A DNA stretch of 64,000 nt from assembly GCA_037953625.1 (NCBI GenBank), contig CM075650.1:45264206-45328205 (forward strand). Reading direction: 5' to 3'. Each line of letters starts with the position of its first letter. Position 1 is the stretch's first letter. The DNA comes from Crotalaria pallida (taxonomy: Eukaryota; Streptophyta; Magnoliopsida; Fabales; Fabaceae). The translations under genes were made by a program, and so were the position numbers. Below, in pieces: positions 23,601-33,396 of the stretch. The notes beneath the pieces were generated by a model. The model was not told the DNA's origin, did no database searches, and worked only from the letters and a program-made list of their open reading frames with translations.

Positions 23601-26600
23601 TCTGATATAGTATTTTTGGGGATAGCCGCTCCACTCACGCTCTGGGATCATCTACTTAAAATATAATGCTTTTGTTATTCTTAATTTATAGTTGCCTATC
23701 TGTGAGGTTCAATTGTATTTTAATGATTTTATTTTATCCTCTTTTTGTTTATGCTGTAAGCTTGTCAATGCATTTAAAGTTCCTTGATTTCTTTTGTTTG
23801 CTTCCAGTGGCTCAATATTGCGTTTTATCCTCTTTTTGTTTAGGCTGTAAGCTTGTCAATGCATTTAAAGTTCCTTGATTTCTTTTGTATGCTTCCAGTG
23901 GTTTAATATTGCTGAAGATGTTGTCAGAGTACATTGATATGAACAACCTTTTGCCGGCACTATCATCAGAAGTTGTTCACCGTGTAGTAGAAATCTTGAA
24001 ATTTTTCAACACAAGAACTTGTCAACTTGTGCTTGGTGCTGGAGCTATGCAGGTACTACTAGTGTTCTCTGGCTGTTAGTAGCTTTTGGATGTAAAAACT
24101 ATTTTTATGTGGCTGTACTCGACAATTTTACTTTCCCTCTAATCTCATTTATTGGCAAGTCTTGGAAAGAAAGGAGCAAAAGTGAGAAAGAGGGAGAAGA
24201 TATTTTGAGAAACTGAATTCTGTTATTGATAATGATTACAGTTACATATATGCTATCTATATAGCATAGGTATGTGATACTTGATAACAGTGCCACATGT
24301 ACATCAATTGATGCTAAACTAGCATTCTAGCAATACTTTCGTACACTACTCTATCACAAGTAATCCTCATACTATATATTGAGCAATGTCCTTTTCTTAA
24401 TATTTTTCCTAAAGTTTTAAGGTCTTTATCTGCCTCTCTTGTCTTGTCTATCCTCTATATAATCAACTTTTTCTCACTGCAGCCTTTAATGTATGTTCTC
24501 TCATCCACCAAAATTTTTTCTTTTCTGATACATTTTTGCTCCTGTTGGCACTTCACTGCCTATCAGTACAACAGTGCATCATTGGTCTTTTACAGGTCAA
24601 ATGATTTCACATATTATATTATAAAAATGAGTTGAAGACTCATTTTGGTCCCTCAAAAATTTTCTGTGTACCAATTTGGTCCTTGAAAAATAGAAAAACC
24701 CAAATTGGTCCTCAAAGATCTCAAACACGGGTCAAAGTAGTCACTGATAGAGACTAAAGTGTCTCAAAAGGCTGTCCTGAAAGATATTAAAATGGACTAT
24801 GTTGATCCTCGTTTGAGATCCTTGAGAACCGATTTGAGTTTTTTCAATTTTCAGGACCAAAATGGTAAAAAATGGATGGCCTAGTGCATGAGGCTCCCAC
24901 CTACTGCGGTCTGGGGAAGGTAAATGTATATAGCCTTATCCTCGCAAGTGGAGAAGCTGTTTCCAAGATTCGAACCCATGACCTTTTGGCCACTAAGCAA
25001 TAACCTTACGTTGTGCCAAGGCTCACCCTCTACTACCAAAATGGTACACGCGAAAATTTTGACATACCAAAATGGGTCTTAACATTAATAATATAGGTTG
25101 TAAAAGGACATCAATTCGATGGCATTGGCCAAGCCTTATTCTCATCGAATGGTCTGAGCTACATGGATTCTGTTAGGCCTTGCACTTGATCCTTAAAAGA
25201 TTCATGAAGCCTAATGTACCTTAGATCCTTATCAATAGTCTTGTGCCATGTCTTTTTTGGTCTGTCTCCCCCTGCTTGAGGGGCATCTGTAATTTCACTT
25301 TGGGGAGGCCTTTCTTAGGTTGCAGGTTGTCTTATGTGCCCAAACCATCTTAAGTGACCTTCATGGTGATCTCATTACTACCATGATTCATCTCGGTATA
25401 CCCAATTAACCATTGCAGCATCCTCATTTTTGTGACCTTAATCTTTTAAACTTGATGCCCCTCTCCAAATAACTCGCTTTATTTAGATATAAAACTTGAT
25501 GTACTTGCCATTAAAAATTCGTCTTATCTATTAATTTTGATTCAAGCTTAACTAGGGGAGAATGTAGCTCAATAATTTTAGCTTCTGCTCTGTGCTGCAT
25601 AATTGAATAACCACAAGATTATGCTGGGTTTTAGAATTTTTTGGGTTCTCATTTTGGTTATTTTTTCATCTAATGGAATGCTAGAAACCATGGGCCAAAA
25701 CAATTAATTTAAAGAAAGAACAGACTCACAATTTTATTTTGCTTCCCAACCTCCTCTGTCTCTCCCCTCCATCGTTTTTCTTTCTTCCATTTTGATGCAC
25801 TATCTTGATTCCATTTCATTATGTTTAGATCTTTTTTGTTGTCGGGGTTTCTAATTTCTCCTATGTTCTGTGTAGGTGTCTGGTTTGAAGTCCATCACTT
25901 CTAAACACCTGGCGTTGGCAAGTCAAGTCATTAGTTTTATACATGTTATTATCCCTGGTACAAATGCTTTCACTTTATAAAGCTTTTAATGTTGTAGTAA
26001 AAGGAAACTTATAGTCTGTTGGTTTTAAGAGTATATTATATCATCTTTATGTAGTCTGACTTTAACTTTGTTCTTCATTTCTGGTATAAGAAATTCGGCA
26101 GATTCTTTTTCTAAAAGTACCAGAGACTAGAAAAATGTTATTGCTGGCTGAGATTGATCGAGTAGCTCAGGTAATTGCTTTAGTTTATTGGTACTAAAGG
26201 TATCCTCCTTTTATTGGAGGGAGACTTATTCAGATTTTTTCCCCCGTATATTTCATTTTTGAATGCGTTTAATTTGTTGCAAGTATGACAGTTTTTTTTT
26301 TCCATTGATGCTTATTGTTGATGAAAGTTCATGACAAAGCAATTCCTCATGTAAGGTGAAAATTTAAATAGTTGATTCAGTGAAAAGAGATTTTCCTTTA
26401 TAATTTATATACAGTTCTTTTCTTTGGAGGGAGGGAAAAAGTCCTAGAGAGGATAAGCAATCCTCTAAATGACACCACGGAGCTGAGAGAACAAAAAGTG
26501 AAAACCTACAGAAGAAATTATGTTTATAACAACTTGCAGCCTTTGTCCATATATTGTATTTAACAAAATGTATAGGAGCAGGAACAAGAAGTAAGAAATC

Positions 26601-29600
26601 CTGAATATGTTGCTCATTGATTTTTTGCATGCTTGATTCTGTTGCAAGTTAAGAGATTAGAGAGACATTATGAAATTCATGTCTCCAATACAAAGAGGAC
26701 GGTACTATATATATAGTGTGATAAATACGGAGATTATAGTTGCCCTTAATATCGCAATTGCATGATTTGGTTAGCCTATGCAATGAATTTGGAGAATTAT
26801 GCATAATAAGTGCACATTTCCAACAAAGTTCATCAATTTTTCGCTTATTTTTTTTCCACTGATTTCATGCATTTGTTCAGTTTCATCCATAAAATTTGAA
26901 GTCTGCTGTTGATTGTGATGAATTTTAATTGTTTCTGCACATTTGCACCTAATGTTGTTTCTTAGTTTTCTTATTCTGATTTTTGCTAAATTAATTCCTT
27001 TTCTTTCTCCTTATTGTTATTCTGCTTCTTGTTATCATTAGCTTTATATCTGCCTCATCTGTAAGATTTCTTTGTTAAGTAGTCTGCAATTCGTCTCTCT
27101 GATCCAAAACTTTGTGTTGTGGATGCTTTTTTGTGGAATTGCGAGAGTGAAGAGGGGTTTTATTTTTCCTCGAGTCCAAACATTTTGGATAAAACTGTTG
27201 CTTAGGGCTAGCTTTAGGTGATAATCTCTTGGGCTTGCTATCCTTTTTAGTTTCTATATTTATGAGGATACCTTTTATATCTTCATAGTTTTGTTTAGTT
27301 CTCATGTAACATTGATTTATCATTGCATTTTTTTCCCTTCCAGGATTATAAAGTCCACAGAGATGAAATACATACTAAATTAGTTCAGATAATGCGAGAA
27401 AGGTTACTAGTCCATTTACGTGGATTGCCACAAATTGTTGAGAGTTGGAATAGACCTGAGGATGCTGACTCCCAGCCTAGTCAATTTGCCCGGTCCCTTA
27501 CAAAGGTAAATAATGACATGGAAATGATTAGTGTGCATGCATTCAATGACTCATTTTTTTTATTAGTGAGCATGCTTTCTGTGTCTCAGTTTTCTACTGG
27601 CTCATTGTCCTCATTTCCTTTCTGTTTGTCTTTATCATCATATAACTTTCAGTTACTCCTCATACCTGAAGCTTTCATATTTCATACTTTGTGTCAATTC
27701 CCTTTAGATCTTGTATTTGCAGTTCTATTTACCTAGTTTCTGATTGTTAATGTTAACTGGCATATGTGCATCTATTGAAGTTAGTTCTCTGTCAAGTTCT
27801 TTGGTTTTTACATCAGTCTTTTTATCATGTTACCTGCTTTTAAAACTTGTAAGGACTAGCTTTTTTTTTTATTGAAATAATCCTTACCCATAACAGTTAA
27901 CACTCCCGCCTCCTAAGGCCTCACTTTTAGTAACTCATCTTTATTTTTTTTAATAAAAAAATATATTAAAGGTAATAGTATAAATACAGAGGATAAGGGA
28001 TCTTCACGAAACAACAAAAACAAAAAAAAAAACTGAGATTGAATCATGTAACATAGCAGGTCAATCTCTGTGCATATCTAGAAAAGCCATACCTCTAAAG
28101 ATGCCATGAGCATAAGTTGCATCACACCAAAGTGATTCTTGAAAAACTATTCCATATGAAGTCCAGACTTGAAAAAGGACCCTTGAGTATGCCAGCATAA
28201 GATTCCCTTCCTGCCATTATCACCGGAGAACTGCAACTGCAAAAACGGAATACCTCACAGTATCTTATGGAGTGTTTGGTTTGGCTTCTGTTTTTATTTT
28301 CGGTTAATATGTTTTCACCAATATTTGTGAAAATGCTTCCTTGTTTTCACTTTGTTTTCTGTTTTCAAAATTGTCTTAAAACTTCAAAACAAGGAGAGAA
28401 AGTAAAAACATGGTGGCATTTTCTTTAACTGTTAATGAAAACATGTCAACTGCAAATGAACACAGAAAACAGAACAGACATCCCTTAGCTTCTTTCTGAG
28501 AGCTAAACCCTCTAAACTTCCATGGAGAAAATGATGCAAATGCCTAGGGCAGACCCAGTATTCTCTAAAATTCCTAAATAATTTACTCCAAAGTTCTTAG
28601 AAACTAATAATGAGAGAGAAGAAACAGAGAGAAGAGAGAGAGAGAATTGGAGGGAAACTTAACTTTCAATTACAGAAAGCAGGCAATCATTACAATAATG
28701 ATATCTCCTATTTATAGGAAAATAGTAAAGGGAAGTCACCTGTCAGCATCTACTCCTGCGCTGACAGGTCTTATTCCTATGCTAACATTCATAACTTACA
28801 TTTACTCTAATAAAAGGAAACTTGCTACAATACAGTGCAAAAAGAGATGAGCTCCAGTATCTGAGTTGAATTCACACAACATACACATATCGGGTGACAA
28901 AGCAGTGAGATATATGTGCTTCTGAAGCAAATCATTATTTTTATCCTATTTAGAATAACCATTCAAAACAAAATATTTGACCTTAAGAAGGAGCTAGATA
29001 ATTTTATTGGGAAGGAATCTATCTATATTAAGAGAATGAGTCAAAAAAATAAAAATAAGAGTTATGGGAGAAAACACTCAGAGAATCAAGCAACCAACTT
29101 CCTTTATCAAGAATGTTGCCCTTCTAACTTGGGCATTAAGGCCCCTTAAACTTTGATCGATATGCAATCAGGCACTTGAACAATAAAATTTATACCATTC
29201 AGTCCTGAAACTATAAAAGTTATCACAAGCAGTTTGAAATTATCATATTTGAGCTCCACCCTTATGCCCCACCTGTCCCCAAGCAACCTCAGCATTTGAA
29301 TTTATTTATTTTGTTTTCTTTTATTAGGAAGTTGGATACCTTCAACGGGTTCTATCTCGAACTTTAAATGAAGATGATGTTCAAGCGATTTTCAGGTAAG
29401 AATCTCTATCTCTCTGTTCTCTTGGTTCTTGTTTTATTGTGGAAAGGTTATAATACGGAGTACAGAACAAAGTACGGGTACCTGTTTGCTTTGTTTCAGA
29501 TAATTGCCCCCCCGTAGGATGTAGCAGACAAATAACATTTAATACTCCGACTTTCTTTTCTCAATTTTTTTTTCAATTAAATATTGAATAGAACATGAAG

Positions 29601-30232
29601 ATTAAGTTATCATGTGCATTATACTTTGGTAGCACTGTTATGCTTTAGTAAGATCGAAAATTTCCTGCTCATTGGATAAATCTTTTTATTGTCCTCAGAA
29701 GGCTCTAGGCTGCACTACTTGTGCTGATACATATCTTGGATTTGTATTATTTTCTATAACAAATTATGAATTAATTTTTTAATTTGTTCCATTTTAATGG
29801 AAAAAAAAGGTTGCTGCATTCTCCGCTTAGAAAGAAAATTGATTCTATAATGCATGCTTACAAACATCTTACGAATTCCCACAACTCATTCCTGAAATTT
29901 GCTATTTTTCAGGCAAGTGGTTGTTATATTTCATTCACAAATTTCAGAAGCATTTTCAAGATTCGATATAAACACTTCTCAAGCACAAAATAGGTATATA
30001 CTTTTCCGAAGTTATATTATGTGGAACTAAATTTTTTTACTCAGTTAAAACTGTTGATTTTGTTTGTTTCTTAATTTTTCCCCAACTTGCCAGGCTATAT
30101 CGGGACATCAAACACATTCTTCTATGCATACGGTCATTGCCAACGGGTGATTTTAGTAAATCTGAAACCTCTAACTGGGGTCAGCTGGATGAATTCTTGG
30201 TGCAAAGATTCGGGAGTGACGCTGCTCAGTAA
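5755..30232 (+). CDS. VPS54: VPS54, GARP tethering-complex subunit (18 exons)
   Basis: The product is the Vps54 subunit of the GARP complex, which tethers endosome-derived vesicles at the trans-Golgi network. Coding exons: 5755-6570, 7493-7555, 7817-7896, 9674-9791, 15684-15758, 16898-17054, 17190-17278, 20681-20937, 22074-22245, 22333-22416, 22493-22917, 23899-24052, 25876-25957, 26091-26170, 27344-27505, 29328-29395, 29913-29993, 30094-30232. They sum to 3102 nt (1033 aa plus stop), stay in phase throughout, and all introns are GT..AG. Residues 1-70 are Ser-rich and probably disordered. About 130-290 is the Vps54 N-terminal coiled-coil region (LQEKLSHYLDVVELHLVKEI). About 765-885 is the conserved Vps54 core (KGVGYHMVNCGLILLKM, SEVVHRVVEILKFFNTRTCQ). 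Residues 675-765 are a low-conservation Asn/Ser linker. Length matches plant VPS54. The gene is stretched to 24.5 kb by transposon insertions in introns, none of which hits an exon. Confidence 0.95.
10327..10470 (-). mobile_element. SINE-like repeat in VPS54 intron 4
   Basis: Read on the minus strand, the block contains a B-box-like GGTTAGATTCC and an upstream A-box-like TAGCAGGGCC. The plus-strand wording (CCGTGTTGCGGTGCGTGG, AGCAAGTGTCATTCCCAGG) is that of a widespread plant dispersed repeat as I remember it. No target duplication was found. Confidence 0.4.
10941..11173. repeat. 113-bp tandem duplication containing an LTR-edge fragment
   Basis: Two near-identical copies start with GACTATGATACCATGTCATG at 10941 and 11054 and both run to AAACTTGTAAATAGGG. 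GACTATGATACCA is the reverse complement of a mutated Met-tRNA primer-binding site (TGGTATCAgAGCC type). The duplicated unit therefore derives from the LTR/primer-site edge of a minus-strand retroelement. Confidence 0.65.
11348..11566 (-). mobile_element. Solo LTR, short-LTR copia family (minus)
   Basis: A 219-bp LTR is flanked by GTCAC at 11343-11347 and 11567-11571. In plus orientation it contains a GA-rich run, ATTTATAG (TATA box on the minus strand) and paired CTGTCAGC/GCTGACAG motifs. It belongs to the same family as the copies at 11749, 17396, 20392 and 28608. Confidence 0.75.
11749..11981 (+). mobile_element. LTR of the short-LTR copia family (plus)
   Basis: It starts TATTAGAGTATATTC after a polypurine tract (AAGGGGGA at 11740-11747) and ends GATTCTAACA. 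It has CTGTCAGC and GACAGCTGGCAG elements, the TATA-like TATAAATAGAAGTG, and a CT-rich 3' part. The polypurine tract makes it a 3' LTR whose upstream element is almost wholly deleted. A second TATTAGAGTATATTCTATA at 11702 may be the stub of the other LTR. Confidence 0.7.
12300..13137 (+). mobile_element. Deleted or TRIM-like LTR element
   Basis: The left LTR end (..GGAACCTTAACA, ending 12409) is followed at once by the primer site TGGTATCAGAGCC (12410-12422). A second copy of the same LTR end lies at about 13064-13137 (GTTGGGCTACTCCTCTCATT in both). The roughly 650-bp interior has no recognisable gag or pol. LTR starts were not resolved. Confidence 0.6.
13499..14447 (-). mobile_element. 5'-truncated RTE-type LINE
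   Basis: A non-LTR retrotransposon 3' end inserted in minus orientation. The ORF (about 14440 down to 13535) encodes the C-terminal part of a reverse transcriptase, including SLSPYLF and FADD in MLFADDIVLIGDT, then the usual downstream region (FKYLGSILQ, WFGHVWRRP). The element ends in a (TTG)n tail at 13499-13517 (CAA repeats on plus), as is typical of RTE-clade LINEs. ACCCCAAA, or the longer TTCTCAAACCCC, occurs on both sides and is the likely target duplication. Endonuclease and N-terminal RT domains are missing, so it is dead. Confidence 0.8.
14700..15240 (-). pseudogene. Captured Arf-GAP gene fragment (AGD6/7-like)
   Basis: Two pieces of one Arf-GAP zinc-finger domain lie in order on the minus strand. 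At 15240-15187 the reading is NKICVDCTKKKPQWASV, the first CxxC half. At about 14836-14706 it is CLECSGKHRGLGVHISFVRS, continuing VTMDSW..IQIKKMEAGG, the second CxxC half plus the invariant Arg region. About 350 bp of GC-rich sequence separates them, so the C4 zinc finger is split. The piece after IQIKKMEAGG runs into unrelated glycine-rich sequence and a stop. Intact plant Arf-GAPs stimulate GTP hydrolysis on Arf proteins at the Golgi; this copy cannot. It sits inside the terminal-repeat element 13468-15405, which fits transposon capture. Confidence 0.75.
16589..16719 (+). mobile_element. tRNA-derived SINE
   Basis: The head looks like a tRNA: A box within TAGCTAAGTTGGTAGAGC and B box GGTTCAATCC at 16643-16652. 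It ends in an A-rich tail and is flanked by CAAGAGT at 16582-16588 and 16720-16726. These are the hallmarks of a pol III-transcribed SINE inserted in VPS54 intron 5. Confidence 0.8.
17396..18316 (-). mobile_element. Miniature copia element, two LTRs, interior mostly deleted
   Basis: In minus orientation it has a 5' LTR (18123-18316), a primer site TGGCATTAGAGC abutting it (18111-18122), a short interior, a polypurine tract AAGGGGGAA, and a 3' LTR (17396-17605). The target duplication GCTGA is perfect at 17391-17395 and 18317-18321. The interior keeps a possible gag start and the very end of copia RNase H (minus frame 18052-17633: HVPGEQQVADILTKAL). Everything between is missing. A 15-bp unit encoding VEHVP is triplicated inside. 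It lies in VPS54 intron 7. Confidence 0.85.
19985..20275. mobile_element. Foldback element (GGTCCCTGAACTTT family)
   Basis: The left arm reads ATTGGTTCCTGAACTTTTTGGG and then AGGTCCCTGAACTTT. The right arm carries the complement (CCCAAAAAAATTAGGGACCAAT). Long imperfect terminal inverted repeats without coding capacity. It lies in VPS54 intron 7. Confidence 0.6.
20392..20638 (+). mobile_element. Solo LTR 42 bp upstream of VPS54 exon 8
   Basis: A 247-bp LTR (TATTAG..CTAACA) is flanked by AAGAG at 20387-20391 and 20639-20643. It has the family features CAGCTGTCA..TGACAGCTGGCA, TATAAATAGAAGT and a long (TC)n run at 20577-20613. Only 42 bases separate it from the exon 8 acceptor at 20681, so it approaches the branch-point zone and brings its own TATA box in sense orientation. 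Confidence 0.85.
23732..23913 (+). repeat. 91-bp tandem duplication spanning a splice acceptor
   Basis: Copy 1 (23732-23822) and copy 2 (23823-23913) are nearly identical, starting TTTTATCCTCTTTTTGTTTA and including GCTTCCAG. Copy 2 contains the real acceptor of VPS54 exon 12 (exon starts 23899). Copy 1 contains a decoy acceptor whose exon would start at 23808. Using the decoy leads in frame to a TAA within about 45 bases. Confidence 0.85.
24190..24350 (-). repeat. Probable decayed short LTR (minus)
   Basis: GA-rich start (GAGAAAGAGGGAGAAGATATT), then GAAACTGAATTCTGTTATTG as in the related minus LTRs, and a TATA-like CTATATAGC. No target duplication was seen. It lies in VPS54 intron 12. Confidence 0.4.
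24640..25090. mobile_element. Foldback element split by a SINE
   Basis: The left arm has TTTTGGTCCCTCAAAAATTTT, CCAATTTGGTCC and CAAATTGGTCCTCAAAGATC. The right arm has the complements (GAGATCCTTGAGAACCGATT, CAGGACCAAAATGG and, after the SINE, CAAAATGGGTC). The SINE at 24866-25034 sits inside the right arm, flanked by copies of ACCAAAATGGTA. Confidence 0.65.
24866..25034 (+). mobile_element. SINE inside the foldback element
   Basis: A-box-like TGGCCTAGTGCATGAGG near 24882 and B-box-like GATTCGAACC near 24968. The 12-bp sequence ACCAAAATGGTA flanks it at 24854-24865 and 25035-25046. The interior wording (GCGGTCTGGGGAAGG, GGCTGTTTCC-like, CATGACCTTTTGG) is that of a very common plant SINE-like repeat as remembered. 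Confidence 0.65.
25090..25500 (-). mobile_element. Decayed RTE-type LINE 3' end
   Basis: The plus strand reads like a diverged copy of the LINE 3' part at 13535-13910: GAGCTACATGGATTC, GTGCCCAAACCATCTTAAG, and a CAACATCCTCATxxx-type motif (GCAGCATCCTCATTTTTGTG). No intact ORF. Ends undefined. Confidence 0.55.
28608..28830 (-). mobile_element. Short copia LTR (minus)
   Basis: TAATAATGAGAGAGAAG, a long GA-rich run, CTATTTATAGG (TATA box on minus) and CTGTCAGC..GCTGACAG, ending ACTCTAATA. Same family as the LTRs at 11348, 17396 and 20392. Target duplication unclear. It lies in VPS54 intron 15. Confidence 0.6.
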
Positions 30233-30703
30233 TCCGTTGTGTAAAGTAGTAACTCAATTGCTTAAGTGCGAAGGCTAGCCTACTTTGAAGAATGTGGGAG
30301 TGATTTTAACCTTCTTCACTTTGCATTTTGGTGTAACACTATGTTGAGGTAATGCTGTTGCTAAATTTTATTATCTTACTGAAACTTGTGTAGATTGATC
30401 CTTGTTATCTTTTTCATCATTTGAACTTAGAGTAAGCTTCAATGGCATGCTTGGGATCCTGTTGTTTCACTTTGAAATGAAATAGTTCAGCTCTATTGCT
30501 ATGGTAAATAATATTATCTTTTTATAGATAGTATGCTTAAAAAAATGAATAGATAACTCATAAAAAATGGAAAATTATGGGATATCCCCACAGGGTAGTC
30601 TAATATTTTGCTTGTAGGTAGTTTGACAGTCGAATATATTAATGATGTTTGTATAAAGCGCTGAAGTTTTAAATTTGGTGGTTTTCTGTTTGTGGTAGGT
30701 AGT

Positions 30704-30873
30704 CATGGAAGCACCGATACTTCATATTTGTCGCCGTATTGTGTCCTGTGTCAGACACGTATCCATTTTAGACACTTTTAACCATTTAAATTTAACATTT
30801 TATATTTTTTTGTTGTATCGCTGTGTCTCGTATCGTGTCGTATCCGTATCCCGTGTTGTGTCGGTGCTTCCTT
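30704..30873. mobile_element. Small MITE with 9-bp target duplication
   Basis: A 170-bp element has inverted ends (GGAAGCACCGATAC / GTGTCGGTGCTTCC) and the perfect 9-bp flank GTAGGTAGT at 30695-30703 and 30874-30882. Nine-base duplications point to the Mutator superfamily. The interior is rich in CGTGTCGTATCC motifs. Confidence 0.8.
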
Positions 30874-31019
30874 GTAGGTAGTAAATAAATGATTACTTTT
30901 ACCTCTTCCCTTGGTTGTTTTTAGTGAGAAACTTTTAAGTTTTAACTGGTTTTTGTTGTTTGTCGTGGCATATAGAAAGAGACCTGACTGTAAACTTGAA
31001 GTAGATTGGTATTTGTAAA

Positions 31020-31869
31020 GGCTAATTCTATTCCCCCCTGTCCCTCTCTATGTTGGTCACACCCCTCCAGTTACCCTTACCTTTATCCTGCCCAGCAGTA
31101 AACTCGCATCCCCTTCCTCACTTCACATGCCTATAGTTGAAGGAGAAGGATTCACAATCCGTCTGGTTCAGACACTCTGCCTAAGCTTCATTGGAAACAC
31201 TATTATATTCCCTCTCTCACAAAACTGCCATACACAGAACCACCCTCGCCGCCTCTGCTATCGCAATGAAGCTTGTGTGGTACCACTAACAGATTGGCAA
31301 TCCATCTCCTAAATTTGGTTTGAAAAAAATATAACTGAGGGATTGTCAATCTGTCTCCCTGATGCTGAAATTAGGAACTGACGGATTTGAATTCCGTATG
31401 TGGAAGAGAACTGATGGATTGGAAATCAATATATGGTAGCAGATGGAGGAGGGTGTGACTGAACTGACTGATTGGAAATCCGATCACAACAGTAATGAAA
31501 CATTGATTCATCCGGTCATCCCTCAGCTAACTAGTTAGAAGTTACAGCATGAGAAGACTGTTGCTGGTTGATTAACGTAGAAATTAATTCATGTGATGAA
31601 TTTGTTTGAGATGGGATGAATTTGTTTTGTTATTTTTATTGAAGGACTCCGTTTATGTCCTGCATGTGGCTACACATTCTTGTCCTCATTCCAACAATTA
31701 CGGAGCTCTAAACCGTCACTTCATGGCCATGGCACGCTTGATGGAGATGGAGAATATGGTGGATGGAGGTTGAAGATGAATGGTGGGGTATCTTGGGGAG
31801 TTTGGGGGTAAGGTTTTTTGAATTGGGGGAGTGTGAGCAACATTAACGGGGGTGCAAATAGAATTGGCC
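31020..31869. mobile_element. 850-bp non-autonomous Mutator-like element
   Basis: The ends GGCTAATTCTATTCCCCCC and GGGGGTGCAAATAGAATTGGCC are inverted repeats. The perfect 9-bp duplication ATTTGTAAA lies at 31011-31019 and 31870-31878. No transposase. The interior holds several diverged copies of a dyad motif like GATTGGAAATCC (near 31290, 31341, 31383, 31418, 31471). A 61-codon ORF at 31127 has no recognisable motif. Confidence 0.8.
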
Positions 31870-32481
31870 ATTTGTAAATATGAAAAGTGGACTGGGAAAT
31901 TAGTTGAATCTTCTTATCAATTTAAGTTATTTATTATATCTGATTTATGAATTGTGATAAGTATTAGTAATTATATAAAAAAGTGTTCCTTATTTTGTAA
32001 TACTAAGAATGCCATTTTCTTCCATGGTTTCTTTCAGGCCATTGGTCGGTCTGTGGTAGATATACAAGGTACTGTATCATTTCTGAGCATTGTGCAGCCG
32101 TGATTGGTTTTTTATTGACAGAAGTTTTGTAGTAGTCACTGTTGATATTCAATTTTTGGTTTCTCCCCATAATTGTAATGTTAAGCTGAAAATAGATACT
32201 ATGATTTAGTTAATGATTTGAGGTTTTTTCGTTATATCTTCTTCATTATGGCAACGGAGACCAATGCATCAAAATGTAGACAATTCGAGAAATATATAGT
32301 GAGATTACCGATCTGTGTGTTATGTTAAGTGCATGTTTTTTGGGTTCTCATAAAAACAGCCCTTGCAATGGAATAACCAAACGCACACATTGGAAAGATT
32401 CCCATACTTCTTTTCCCAACACTTCCTTGTATATTTAATCTTCCTTGGTCTCTTCCATCTTTGTTACATCATATCACCAAT

Positions 32482-32734
32482 GAGAATTAGTCCGAGTCCT
32501 ATATTTTAGTCCCCCAACCCCTATTTTTTTTTTTGGGGTTTAGTCGGAATGTTTTCCGACACCCCCGAGTCAGAAAATGCATTGTTTCAATTATGTTCCT
32601 ATTTGAAAAATGCATTTTTAAAGTTGAAAAATGCTTTTTTTTTTCAACTCGGGTCTCAAAAAATATTCCGACTAAACCCCAACGGAAAAAATAGGGGTTG
32701 GGGACTAAAATGTGGGGTTTGGGGACTTGTACTC
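32482..32734. mobile_element. 253-bp Mutator-like foldback MITE
   Basis: Arms pair across most of the element: TTTTAGTCCCCCAACCCCTA and GGGGTTTAGTCGGAAT on the left, their complements on the right. The 9-bp duplication ATCACCAAT is perfect at 32473-32481 and 32735-32743. The outer terminal sequence resembles that of the Arf-GAP-bearing element at 13468-15405. Confidence 0.8.
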
Positions 32735-33147
32735 ATCACCAATCATATGTCAATCATTTCTTATTTTTCTCTTAACTAGGAAGTTGGCCCATGCGATGCA
32801 CAACATTTAATTTTGCATTTTACTTTGTGCTAATTTGAAAATAAATTTTGGTTATGTGTTTTCTTGTACGGTAATAAATATTTTACTTTTTTGTTATTTC
32901 AAGTAAAGGTTTTGATATTTTATTGTTTTGTAAAAGGAAAAATTAATAAAAAAAATTTATTATAACAATAATACAGCATGATCGAAAGAATAAAAAATAG
33001 TGTATAATCTTTATGATTTTATGTTAAATTTATAATTCATTCTTAATTATAAATGTATGGATTTGAAATATGAAAATGAGAAACAAGGATTTTCTTAATA
33101 AAATTAGAATACTATAATATTGTTTTTGGATGACAAACTGATGAAAG

Positions 33148-33396
33148 AGTGAAGTACCACTTTGGTCCCCTCATGTTTTTTATTTTAGTTCTTTAAAATG
33201 GTGAAATTTACTTTTAGTCCCTGAAGATTTTTTTTTATGGGACACTTAAGTCCTTTTGTCCACTCCGCCAACTTTCTCAACTGGGGATTTAAGTGTCACA
33301 TAAAAAAAATCTTTAGGGACTAAAAGTGAATTTTCACATTTTGAGGGCTAAAGTGTCTCATCTAAAAAACATGAGGGACCAAAATGGAACTTTACT
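33148..33396. mobile_element. Foldback element (TTTGGTCCC..GGGACCAAA)
   Basis: A long imperfect inverted repeat. The left arm has CTTTGGTCCCCTCATGTTTT and ACTTTTAGTCCCTGAAGATT. The right arm has the complements ATCTTTAGGGACTAAAAGTG and AACATGAGGGACCAAAATGG. No coding capacity. Confidence 0.7.
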
